Positions 11,938 to 21,014 of a stretch of DNA of 64,000 bases are shown here, one piece after another (positions within the stretch are counted from its first letter, which is position 1; every line of letters starts with the position of its first letter). The position numbers and the translations under genes are program-made. The stretch comes from Zingiber officinale (taxonomy: Eukaryota; Streptophyta; Magnoliopsida; Zingiberales; Zingiberaceae), in NCBI RefSeq assembly GCF_018446385.1, contig NC_056000.1:49260722-49324721 (forward strand), written 5' to 3'. The notes below the pieces were generated by a model, which was not told the origin of the DNA, did no database searches, and saw nothing but the letters and a program-made list of their open reading frames with translations.

Positions 11938-12865
11938 TATAAGTATCTCACGTTAGTTTTGATGTTATCAACCGAGTTAAATTAGACTCTACATTTATGA
12001 TGCCTTGTGTTTAAGTGTGTAGAGACTTAGAAACACAAGAAGTCGAGTGGAATATGCAGCAAGCGAGAAAGATGACACATGAAGTGAGTTGACAGGTTTG
12101 GTGCATTTGAGGAATGAGGAGCTGCAAAAGAGTATACCCGCGGGCAAGAAGGACGCGTGTGATGATGCCGAGGGATGAGAAACTGGATAGGAAGGTTGCT
12201 TGAGGAGAAGGACGGAGTTGGGTTCAGGTAAGCTCAACTCTGGACGACTGGAGGATCACCCAAGCAATAAGACAAAGTCAACATCAGAAGTTGACTTCGT
12301 CCAAGTGCTCGGGCTCCAGCGCCCAGACTAGATCCAAGCGCCCGGAGAAGTACCGCCCAAGTCAACTAGCCATTGCAGCGAGGATCAATATTAGAGTCCA
12401 GTCAGCAAACTTCAAGCACCCAGACTAAGTCCAGACACCCGGGAATCGATAAACCATTGACGAAAAGATGCTGTAGAGTGGATTGATTCGACCATGTCTA
12501 AGCGCTCGGATTGGGTCTAGGCGCCGGGAAACTACCACATCAGCCAATGGCTAACTTCGACCAGTGAACTATAAATAGAGCTTTGATCCTCAAAGTTTAA
12601 CAGAACACACATTGTAATTGATTTTGTTTCTTATTTTAAATGTTAGTACTTCAAATTCTATTAGAGGCTTCTCTGCCTACATTGAAGGAGAATTTTAGCG
12701 AGCTTCCACTACCTTGGATTAGCAATATCTTCGGTTGCAAACCAAATAACTCTTTATGTCTTGTACTTGTGTGTGTTATCTTTGCTAAGTAAAAAGTAAG
12801 AGATTGGTTTTAATTATAACTTGCAGGTTTTTCACCCCCTCTAGCTAGCCTACCGGGGGCATACA
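11938..12865 (+). repeat. 3' LTR of element B
   Basis: This is the direct repeat of 8257-9181, with TATA box TATAAATAG at 12570-12578 and end GGGGCATACA. Substitutions against the 5' copy are frequent, roughly one in ten over sampled stretches, so the insertion is old. Confidence 0.85.
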
Positions 12866-15132
12866 ACTGCACTAGGGAACCTCTTTGCCATCATTCTAAC
12901 CCTCTTTATATCATCCTCTTTTGTCTAGGATCGGTGGATCTCTTCACCCATCCTCGTTGTCGTTAGGCGATTGACAACTAAGTTGGTATCCACGCCAACT
13001 CACTGGTGGTTCACTCATCTATGTTTTCTAGCAGGATCAAATTGACATCATCCGTAGAAAAATTGAGTAAAGATTTGAATTGGGACGTTAAGATGGATGA
13101 CATCAGAAGATTCAACGTCATCGCTATTATAACGGAGGACTTCGATAAATTGGTAGTTGTGATAGTGCAAGCAGTATTATAAGGGCAGCCCCAACAGTCC
13201 CTTCCCCAGGGAACCAATCCACCAATGAGCCACCACCTCAGTCAGTTGAAGCGACATCGGTGCCTCACCAAAAGATGCCCTGCCTTGCGGAAACGTCACG
13301 GAACTCGTTCCCTATGCTGATCGGCACATTGGTTATGAGAGAATCTTTCATAGAATCCATGGGAGAAATCCCCTCACCAAGATTATCTGAGGGGGAAAGC
13401 TCTCATATATGGAGGGGTGAGATTACCCTGGACCTCCGTTCTCAAAGAGCATCCTCCAAGACGAGTTACCAAGATATTTTCGGGCGTTATAGATCGGGGA
13501 ATATAATGACATTACCAATCTTGAAGATCATATATGTAAATTTGAAAATGTCTCTATGTTATATCAGTATATAGATGATGTCAAGTGTTGAATCTTCTTA
13601 ATGATACTCTCGGTTCGACGCAAAGGTGGTTTGGCCATCTTCCCACTTACTCTATTCAAACTTTCGAGGACTTTAAGACAATATTCATGCAACACTTCAC
13701 CACTAGTCAACGGTATAAAAAAACTTCACATGATTTGTTTGGACTTAAGCAAAAACCCAAAGAAACTAGTATCTACAACAATTCAACCGGATGGTCATGG
13801 ATGCTCTCCTAATTTTTCTCAAGGTGCAAGTTAGTACTTTCTCATAGTGTTTGATCGATGGAGTTTTTTTTAGACCCCTGGTGAAAAAGCACCCAACCGA
13901 ATTTGACAGGCTATAAGCCCAAACACTTAAGTATGTCTAAGTCGAGAAAGCCCAATCTACGAAAAGAAAGGAAGAACCGACTCCAACTCTAGTCTCCACT
14001 CATCCAAATTGTAGAGCCCCTCCTCTACCCTTGCGACATCGGGAGTTCACAAGTCGAAGGGGGGGAAAGGTGGTGCAGACAGTGAAAGTAGCTCCAACTC
14101 CTGCTCCCCAATATGATTGAGGGTCCCCTGAGGTAACTCAATATTGTATCTATCATCAATCAAACACTCAGTCCATTAGGGATTGTCAACAATATGCGAG
14201 AGAGTTGAAATAAATAGCTAATCAGTGGGATGTCAATCATAGTTGACCCAGTAAAAGAAAATCCCTTGAGTCTTACAAGCATTGTCACCATTCTGATTGT
14301 GCTATTGATATCGATCGCCTCTTAAGTCGACGATCTTATTCTCCCTCAAAAAGAGCCTCGAGGCTCCTCTCAATCAAAACATGAGTAAGAACAAAATAGA
14401 TTCTCAAGGGACTATGAACATGATCTCAAGCAGGGGTGAAACCATGATTTATTCCAAGAGCTAAATTTATAACAAATCATTATTTTTTATTATAAAAAAA
14501 ATTGTTCATAAAAAAATTAATAAATCATATTATATAATCAGGCTTTCATAGCATAATGAATTAAAAAATATATAAAAAGTAAATTATTTAAAAAATAAAA
14601 ACGGATTAAAAGAGTATAAAGAGAATAACTATACAAGACACCAGAACGACAATCAATCAAATTTATTGATACTATGCTTTACTCTACGAGACTTCTCATC
14701 AAACTTGGATTAAATTTAAAGTTTTGGGTATGAAAAAGAGGATATACTGAGCTAGTTAGAAAATTTATACTGTGCTTTGAATATTTAGGATAGGTAGTAT
14801 ACCCCTATAAAGAAGGGGCTAGCCCCCTACTATGTGTCGCCTATGATCTCAAGTGGCCCCAAAGATGGGGACTCCACTCGAGCTTGAAAGGCTCACGATA
14901 AAAAGCTAGAGAATTACACCATTAGCACCAATCGGGGGAAGAAGAAAAGATCATTCAATCAACTTTGGGCTCGAGGATTTGGCAAGGATCGAGGCTCCCT
15001 ATGATGATGTTTTATTAATTGAGGCTTTCATCGCTAATTACCGGGGAAAAAGAGTGTTCATCGATACTGACAATTCTATTAACATCATTTTCAAAATGAT
15101 TTTTGATCAAATGTAGTTGGATGAGAATGAAC
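12866..15132 (+). pseudogene. element A: decayed gypsy (Tat-type) leader, gag and protease
   Basis: After the LTR end (a primer-site-like TGGTATCCACGCC at about 12984) come broken gag frames. The best piece (about 13606-13770) reads QRWFGHLPTYSIQTFEDF and on through a SQRYKKTSHDLF-like motif, parallel to QRWFRRLPDGSITSFKDF in element F. The protease survives at 15001-15132 (LLIEAFIANY then VFIDTDNSINIIF). Its catalytic DTG is now DTD and a stop follows DQM. A is interrupted by a hAT-like MITE (14433-14845) and ends abruptly at 15132, where element C begins. Its reverse transcriptase and integrase are absent from the window. Confidence 0.75.
14433..14845. mobile_element. hAT-like non-autonomous element in element A
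   Basis: A 413-bp AT-rich insertion starts CAGGGGTG and ends CGCCTATG (inverted ends with mismatches). It is flanked by an exact 8-bp duplication ATCTCAAG at 14425-14432 and 14846-14853. Eight bp and CAGGG ends are typical of the hAT superfamily. No coding sequence is present. Confidence 0.8.
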
Positions 15133-15608
15133 TGTTGGTGTGATCGACCTCTAGGGTTTTGATGTTTAACAATATACCTAAGCCTGGTCAGTTTGACCAT
15201 GGTTTGATCCAAACATGACTTGATGTTTGGAAGAGAGAAGTCTAGTCAGAACTAGATAACTAGCAAGGGTAAGTCCTAACCGAAGGATAGGTAGGTGAGA
15301 AGTCTACTGAGTGACTAGTCATAACTGGAAGTTAGGTAAGTAAAAGTTCTGACGAGTGAAGTCGGGCCCTAATGAGTAAAGCTAGGTAGTGAAAGTTTTG
15401 GTGAGTGAAGTCGGGTCCTAGTGAGTGAAACTAGGTAGTAGAAGTCTTGATAAGTGAAGCTAGGTAGTGGAAGTTATGGTGAGTAAAACCAGATCCTAGT
15501 GAGTGAAGCTAGGTGGTGGAAGTCTTGGTGAGTGAAGCGAGGCAATGGAAGTCCTAGTGAGTAAAGCTGGGCAACCCTAAGGCGAGGTAACCCTAGGTAA
15601 TGAGAAGT
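15133..15608 (+). mobile_element. element C: LTR-like fragment with TGAGTGAAG repeat units
   Basis: It starts TGTTGGTGTGATCG directly after the element A protease remnant. It holds an array of units of the form CCTAGTGAGTGAA.CTAGG, the same family as the E LTR. It is cut by element D and seems to continue at 46194 (AGTCTTGGAGGAAC, comparable to GAAGTCTTGGTGAG inside the array). Its far end is not defined. Confidence 0.5.
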
Positions 15609-16250
15609 CACTACAAAAAAACACCTATATAGGAGCGATTCTTTTGACTTTCAAAAGCGATTTTCAAGCGCTTCTACACTTTTACCAACGGTTGCAAAAC
15701 TGCTCCTCTTATTGTCATCCCTATATCCTATAGTAGCAGTTTTTGTAACCATTGGTACAAATTGAAAAACTGCTCCTATTATTTTATGTAGGTACGGTTT
15801 AAAGCCAATCTTACACATTATGCATATAACAACGATTTCAAACTGCTTCTATAGGTATAAATCCAGGAGTAGTTTAAACCATTCTGCAACCCTTTAGGTG
15901 TAGGAACAATTTTAAACCGCTCCTACATGCCATGAATATAAGAGCGATTTTGAAACACTATTGATGCTAGAAATTTAGGAGCGATTCAAACCACTTCTAA
16001 ATGTCATGGGTATAGGAGCACTTTAAAACGTTGTTAAAGCTAGAAATATAGGAGCGGTTCAAATTGCTCTAGAACCCATAAGGTTTAATAATAGTTTTTA
16101 CAATATATGAGTGGTTTAAAATCACTTCTAAATGTCATGGATAAAGGAGCATTTAAAACGCTTTAAGAGCTCTATAAACCACCTTTGAACCAATGCTCTT
16201 ACACGTCATAAAAATAAGAGTAATTTCAAAATTGATGTTAGAAATTTTAG
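15609..16250. repeat. left subterminal repeats of element D
   Basis: Short units in both orientations repeat many times, built on AGGAGCGATTTNAAACCGCTCCTA and degraded forms (for example TAGGAGCGGTTCAAA and TTTAAACCGCTCCTACA). Arrays of inverted short motifs next to the ends are typical CACTA transposase-binding regions. Confidence 0.75.
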
Positions 16251-16799
16251 ATTTATTTCAAACTATGCTTAAAAGTACAACTTATTGATTGATTAACCTA
16301 TTGATTGATTAAAAGTGATCTAAATAATTTTATGGATTAAGCTACTTGATTAATTATGTAAATCAAACTTATCGTGTTAATCATGCCTGATGATGAATAA
16401 ATCAATATGATTTGAGATTAGATACTTGCGAATACTACCATTAAAAGATGTTTTTAATTACAACTCTAAAGATTCTTTATAATCAAAATATGAAGATGAA
16501 AAAAAAAACTAGAATTCTTGTGAGGGTGATCTGATCTCTGGTTTACTCTTCCCTCCACCTTGCTTCTTCGGTAGTAAAGCCCGATGGATGTGTTGGTGCA
16601 ATATCCCCTAAGTCAGGTTGACTAAGCTTAAGTTGGCTCAAGCTTAAGTCTTGATGTTTGGGTTTCGATGTTTGATAATACATGGAGATTGTAGGTGCAA
16701 TTGTCCGATTGGGGAGATTGTTGGAGCAATTTCCCTCTGGTCAAGGGATGACCAGTTTGATGTGAAGAAGAGTCAAGTAAGTCAAGGTCGACTTGATAC

Positions 16800-17120
16800 T
16801 TGACTCGAAAGTCCTGATGAGTAAAGCCAAATAGTTGGAATTCCTGGTGTGTGAAGCAAGGTAAAAGACCTAGTGAGTGAAGCTAGGCAATTGGAAAATC
16901 CTAGCGAGTGAAGCCAGGTGAAAGACCTAGTGAGTGAAACTAGGCATATGGAAAGTCCTGGTGAGTGAAGTCAAGTGAAAGACCTAGTGAGTGAAGCTAG
17001 GCAGATGGAAAGTCCTGGTGAGTGAAGTCGGGTAGTGGGAAAATCCTGATTAGTTAAGTCAGGTGAAAATCCTAGTGAGTGAATCTAGGTAGAAGGAAAG
17101 ACCTAGTGAGTGAAGCCAGA
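16800..17120 (+). repeat. array of short hairpin units with TGAGTGAAG core (5' LTR of E)
   Basis: At least nine units of about 30 nt have a nearly constant core TGAGTGAAG. Flanking arms tend to be complementary: CCTAG...CTAGG in several units, with CCTGG and other variants in others. The matching array in the 3' LTR is at about 40110-40460, and similar units occur in element C (15340-15600). Confidence 0.85.
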
Positions 17121-17129
17121 CACGTGAAG

Positions 17130-17465
17130 ATCCAGGTGGATCAAGGTTGACCGGACACCTGGTGTGTTGGGAAGCCCAAGTAGGTCAAAGGATTGACCAA
17201 ATACTTGGCACAATGAAATCCAGATGGGTCAAGGTTGACCGAACATCTGGTGGAAGTCCAAGTGGGTCATAGAGGATCGGACACTTGGCACGAGACGGTA
17301 AGTCGAAGTGGGTCAAGGTTGATTGGACACTTGGCACGAGGAGAAAAGTCCAAATGGGTCAAAGGGTTGACTGAACACTTGGCAAAGAAGTCCTGACAGG
17401 TTAAGGTTGACCGGATGCTAGGCATGAAGAGTTCCAACAGGTCATAATTGACCAGATGTTGGAAT
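17130..17465 (+). repeat. array of 31-33-nt hairpin units with GGTCAA/TTGACC core (5' LTR of E)
   Basis: Eight units each have an outer 7-nt arm pair around a conserved GGTCAAGGTTGACC-like core. Perfect outer pairs include CCAGGTG/CACCTGG (17132/17156), CCAAGTA/TACTTGG (17176/17212), CCAGATG/CATCTGG (17220/17244), CCAAGTG/CACTTGG (17258/17282) and TCCAACA/TGTTGGA (17433/17457). The 3' LTR array is at about 40465-40800, and a minus-strand relative lies in element I. Confidence 0.85.
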
Positions 17466-17499
17466 TAGGGGCCCTAGACTTGAGTTAAGCAAGTAAAAG

Positions 17500-17825
17500 G
17501 GAGGTCAATCGATCAACCGATATATTGAACCATGGTTCAATCGATTAACCGATCGATTGAAGGTGTGCTGCGAAGAAGGCTGGCCTAATCGATCGACCGA
17601 TTGATTGGGAAATGAAATCACGAGCACAAAATACTCCCCAATCGATCGGTCGATTGATTGGGCTCCCCAATCAATTGGGGCTAGTTTTCTCTCACGATCG
17701 CGAGAAAGCCTGGATCGATTAGTCGATCAATTCAGGCACTTTCCAGAGAGCATAGAAGAGGGATGAATCGATCAGCCAATTGACTCAACCTCCCTAATCG
17801 ATCAACCGATCAATTGGGAGGAGAC
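17500..17825. repeat. palindrome array of ATCGAT type (5' LTR of E)
   Basis: Clusters of imperfect palindromes such as CCAATCGATCGGTCGATTG and AATCGATCAACCGATCAATT follow one another with short spacers. The same array occurs in the 3' LTR (about 40838-41168). Related words occur in the E interior (38870-39060) and in element I (48230-48640, 49860-49980, 55850-56350). Confidence 0.8.
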
Positions 17826-18311
17826 CGTTGCGCAGGATAAAGCTGTTGGCGAGCGTCTTTCTCCGCATATCTTCCTCTCCACTTCTTATGATCACTCTCA
17901 ACTGTTCATGCTAGTTCTTGAAGCTTTCTTGGACCAAAGTATTGTTGCACTTCCAAGATCAAAAGATGTTCCACACAAGAAGAATAAGCTAGGGTTTGAG
18001 TTTCATGTTGTAAATCTTGTAAGATTTTGCTTGTATTTGCTCCCTTTTCTTTCTTCTTGTATTGAGAGTTTGTATAAGGCTTCTCCGCTTTCGGTAGTTA
18101 CCAAGAAGAAGTGTTTTTATTAATGGAGTGTGTGTCGTGCGTGGATCATTGGATTAGTCACATCTTCTTGAGGTGGATACCAAGTAAATCCTTGTATTAG
18201 CGTTGTAAGTGTTGCTTCAAGTCCATTCCCCTGCAAATCATTATCATGAAGCAAGATGACGAGCGCGCGACGAGCTATTCACCCCCTCTAACACAAATCG
18301 AACCTAACAAG

Positions 18312-18330
18312 TGGTATCAGAGCAAGGTCG
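18312..18330 (+). other. primer binding site of element E (tRNA-iMet)
   Basis: TGGTATCAGAGCAAGG begins two nucleotides after the 5' LTR end. It is the standard plant copia site complementary to the 3' end of initiator methionine tRNA. Confidence 0.9.
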
Positions 18331-18530
18331 CTCTTTACTGGAATCATCGCCGGAAGGGGCAACGAGCTATAGGGAGAAGAAGTTGTAGCAAGTTCAAAAG
18401 TCGAAGACTTCATCAAAAGACTCAACTTCAAATGGAATTCCAAGATGGACTTGGATTCGACTTGAGGGTGCCTCCACTATTCATATCAATGAGCTTCAAT
18501 TCTTAGAAATCAAGGATCGAAAATTTTCTC

Positions 18531-19420
18531 ATGATGGAGATAGAACAATGGTTTGCTCTAATGGAAGGCTTTGAAGCTCCAAAGAATTCAAAAGATAAAA
18601 TTTTCAAGAAGAGCAAGTGGAGCCAAGAGCAAATTCAAAGATGTGAGACCAATAATAAAGTGACTAAGCTATTAGTCAATCTATTGCCTAACAACATCTT
18701 GAAGCAAGTGGGAGAATACAAAGATGCCAAGGAGCTTTGGAGCAAATTGACTAAAATCCATAAGGTTCCTTCTACTACACCGATTCAAGAAAAAACCAAA
18801 GAGGGTAACTCATTGGGTTAAGAAGGAGAGGAGCCCGAAGTTGAGAGATGCTCAACATCGGAGGAAGAAAAAGAGGCTTCATCCTCAATGAAATGCAATG
18901 AAAAGAGCAAAGAGGGAGCATACTCTTTGTTCCTTGTACAAGATGAAGATGAAGAAGTCTCCATCTCTAGGATTGAGGGGAAGCAACATTCATTGACACC
19001 AGACCAAGGAGAAGGAGAAGATTTTACTTCTGAGTTAAGTGAAGAAGAAGATGGTGCCACCTCCAAAAGTCATGAAAATTCAAATGGAGGATCAAGTGTC
19101 ATCCCTACACGCGAAGGTATATCTAGTTCAATTAATAATAAAAATCATATCATATGTTTTGAGTGTAGGAAACATGAGCACTACAAGAGTAAGTGCCATA
19201 AATTAACTAATAAGAGGGTCAAGTGGCACTAAAGGGCAAGGAAAAGCCCAAGGAGATCGTCCCACACAACAAAGAAGAGTAAGGAGCACATTATGTGTTT
19301 TTCTTGCAACCAAAAAGGGCATTACCAGAGCCAATATCTAAAGGGGAAGAAATCGGTCAAGCCTAAAAGAGGAAGTACAAGTCAGGGGGAGCTTCCAAGG
19401 TAAAATCCAAGGTATCATTC
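18531..19420 (+). pseudogene. copia-like gag of element E, with zinc knuckles
   Basis: The frame opening near 18531 (MMEIEQWFALMEGF) has a gag core KVTKLLVNLLPNNILKQVGE and DAKELWSKLTKIHK. It stops at about 18820, and a second frame continues with an acidic linker to a knuckle CFECRKHEHYKSKC (CX2CX4HX4C, about 19159-19200). A second knuckle near 19294 reads CFSCNQKGHYQSQY: its last cysteine has become tyrosine. Downstream gag sequence is cut by element F at 19570 and resumes at 37148. Stops and shifts make it non-functional. The same gag occurs in element I. Confidence 0.75.
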
Positions 19421-19569
19421 ATTGAACCTATTTCTTTGACTCATGATAAAAGGCATGCTAGAAATAATTTATATCATTTTAATTATATTTATCATAAAAA
19501 TAAGAGACATGATAGTGTTAAAGGAAAAAATGTAGCTCTTCATGCCAAGACTAACTCATCTAAGGTTAG

Positions 19570-20362
19570 TGATCCTGTCCGAAAGCTGAATCAACGGACG
19601 CTGGGCACGTGGTGCTCTCCAAGTGGCTGACGTAGATCTGCTGACTATCCGCCCGGACCTCCGGTGAACCTGCACAGAAGTCGGGCCGGGAAAGGGTTCC
19701 CGGCGACGACCCTCTGACGCTCAAGTCAGGCAAAGCTCAACAAGAAAGTGGCTCCAAGAATTGTAGAATGCGTACCTCCGGCGAAGAGTGAGGGCCTTTA
19801 TATAGGGCTATGGAGAAGCGAGTGAACACACACCGAGGTGTACACGTGTCTTTCCCCATACCGTAGTGTGGGCTTGTCAGAGGAGCTTGTCCGACATCAT
19901 ACTGCTATAGTTTAGGCACGTCTCTGATGGGACAGCAGATCTTTCTGTCGTAGGATTCTGAGTATGGCCTGCACGTAGAACATGCCCGCTGTCAGAAAAA
20001 GATGTCCCTTGTCCTTTTCCCCTTACTCCCGACCGGGCGTCCGGCCGGCCAGCCTCCGCCATACGTCCGGCCGGACACATATAGCGGTCTACTTGGGAGA
20101 TTCTTGGTAATGTGCTTTGTGGAGACTGTCAACAGTATGCTATCTTATGTCTTCGACCGAGCTTGCCATCCGCTCGGCCTTACCATCCTGTTCAACGAGC
20201 GATGGGGCCCAACTTCCTGCCAGGGCGCCTTTTGCTATCAGTTAGACACCGGTCGGCCGGCCGGGCAGTCGACCCACCATTCTCCGGTCGGCCACCTGCC
20301 CTTTGACTTCCACGTGGCATTGACTCCTAGAACGGGGGTCCCCTGTTCTTACCGCCGGATCA
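19570..20362 (-). repeat. 3' LTR of element F
   Basis: 793 bp, plus-strand reading TGATCCTGTCC to CCGCCGGATCA. It differs by about 16 changes in 361 bp sampled (4.4%) from the copy at 36402-37142. It also has about 52 bp near its plus-strand start (after TGAT) that the other copy lacks. A minus-strand TATA box (TATATAAAG) lies at 19796-19804. Confidence 0.88.
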
Positions 20363-20377
20363 CTTGCCTCCCCTTCA
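20363..20377 (-). other. polypurine tract of element F
   Basis: Read on the minus strand, GAAGGGGAGGCAAG directly precedes the 3' LTR. This fixes the element's orientation and is where plus-strand DNA synthesis would be primed. Confidence 0.75.
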
Positions 20378-20731
20378 AGTCTAGTCGAAGGAGGCGATTA
20401 GTCCGACTGACTGGACTGTGAGTCTAGCCGGGTGGCGCCTTCGTGCCATTATCCTCCGCTCGGCCTACCGCAGGGATGGCCTTTTAAGGTTAGTCAACAG
20501 CAATATTCCTTAACCTCCTCACACTCTGCGCCAATCTTCGACATTAAGGTTGAGCATGCGCTCATTAAATGCTTCGAATGGCGGAATGCCACGTGGCGCA
20601 CTGTCGTCATCATACGACGCGCGATGGCGTGGTGCTTTGATGGGATCGAAGCGGTTCGAAATGGACGGTGCGATACACGCTTTGATTCCCGTGACCTGGA
20701 TCCAACGGTAGAGGCCGCTCGGCCTCCACCC

Positions 20732-20738
20732 TATAAAA
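20732..20738 (+). promoter_or_regulatory. TATA box for the antisense ORF of element F
   Basis: TATAAAA lies 280 nt upstream of the ATG at 21015, on the plus strand and outside the LTR. A GC-rich upstream and pyrimidine-rich downstream setting fits a dedicated pol II promoter for the extra ORF. Inferred from position only. Confidence 0.5.
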
Positions 20739-21014
20739 TCTTCGTTTTCTCCACCATCACCTCACCCCTTCTTTCGCGTGCTCCTGATTATCCCTTGCGT
20801 TCTAGAGCTCCGACGATCGTGTTCTCCTGCTTCCGTCAATCCCCGGTGTTCTTCCTTCGATCCTCCTTTTTCTCGTAAGGTTCTCCTATCTTCTTTCTTG
20901 TTTCCGGTGCTTTCTTTACATTTCTTTCCCCAGTTTTCGCTCCCAGGGTACTTTTTTCGCTTGTTGTCGTCTTTCTCCTGCCTTTTTGCCTTTTCGATTT
21001 CTTCCGCTCGGACC

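Larger units (their letters stand above)
8257..12865 (+). mobile_element. element B: gag-only copia-like LTR retrotransposon
   Basis: Two direct LTRs of about 925 and 928 bp (8257-9181 and 11938-12865), both ending CATACA, bracket about 2.76 kb. A tRNA-iMet-type primer binding site follows the 5' LTR at 9184. The interior has only a decayed gag reading frame and AT-rich DNA. No protease, integrase or reverse transcriptase is visible, so it would depend on enzymes supplied in trans. It sits inside the LTR of element A. No clean target duplication was found (GCTAT on the left, ACTGC on the right). Confidence 0.85.
16591..18309 (+). repeat. 5' LTR of element E
   Basis: The order of features is: LTR start; a second start-like TGTTGGAGCAATTTCC at 16719 preceded by GGGGAGAT; TGAGTGAAG hairpin units (about 16800-17120); GGTCAA/TTGACC hairpin units (17130-17465); an array of ATCGAT-type palindromes (17500-17825); end AATCGAACCTAACA. 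Sampled divergence from the 3' LTR is about 11%, with many transitions. Confidence 0.9.

Noticed and set aside
8251..12870. Target-site duplication for element B
   Set aside because: The 5 bp on either side (GCTAT and ACTGC) do not match, so I report boundaries from LTR ends only.
20002..20421. 139-codon plus-strand frame, with a close copy at 36782-37147
   Set aside because: Both are readings of the LTR of element F, so the pair is explained by the LTR duplication rather than a gene.
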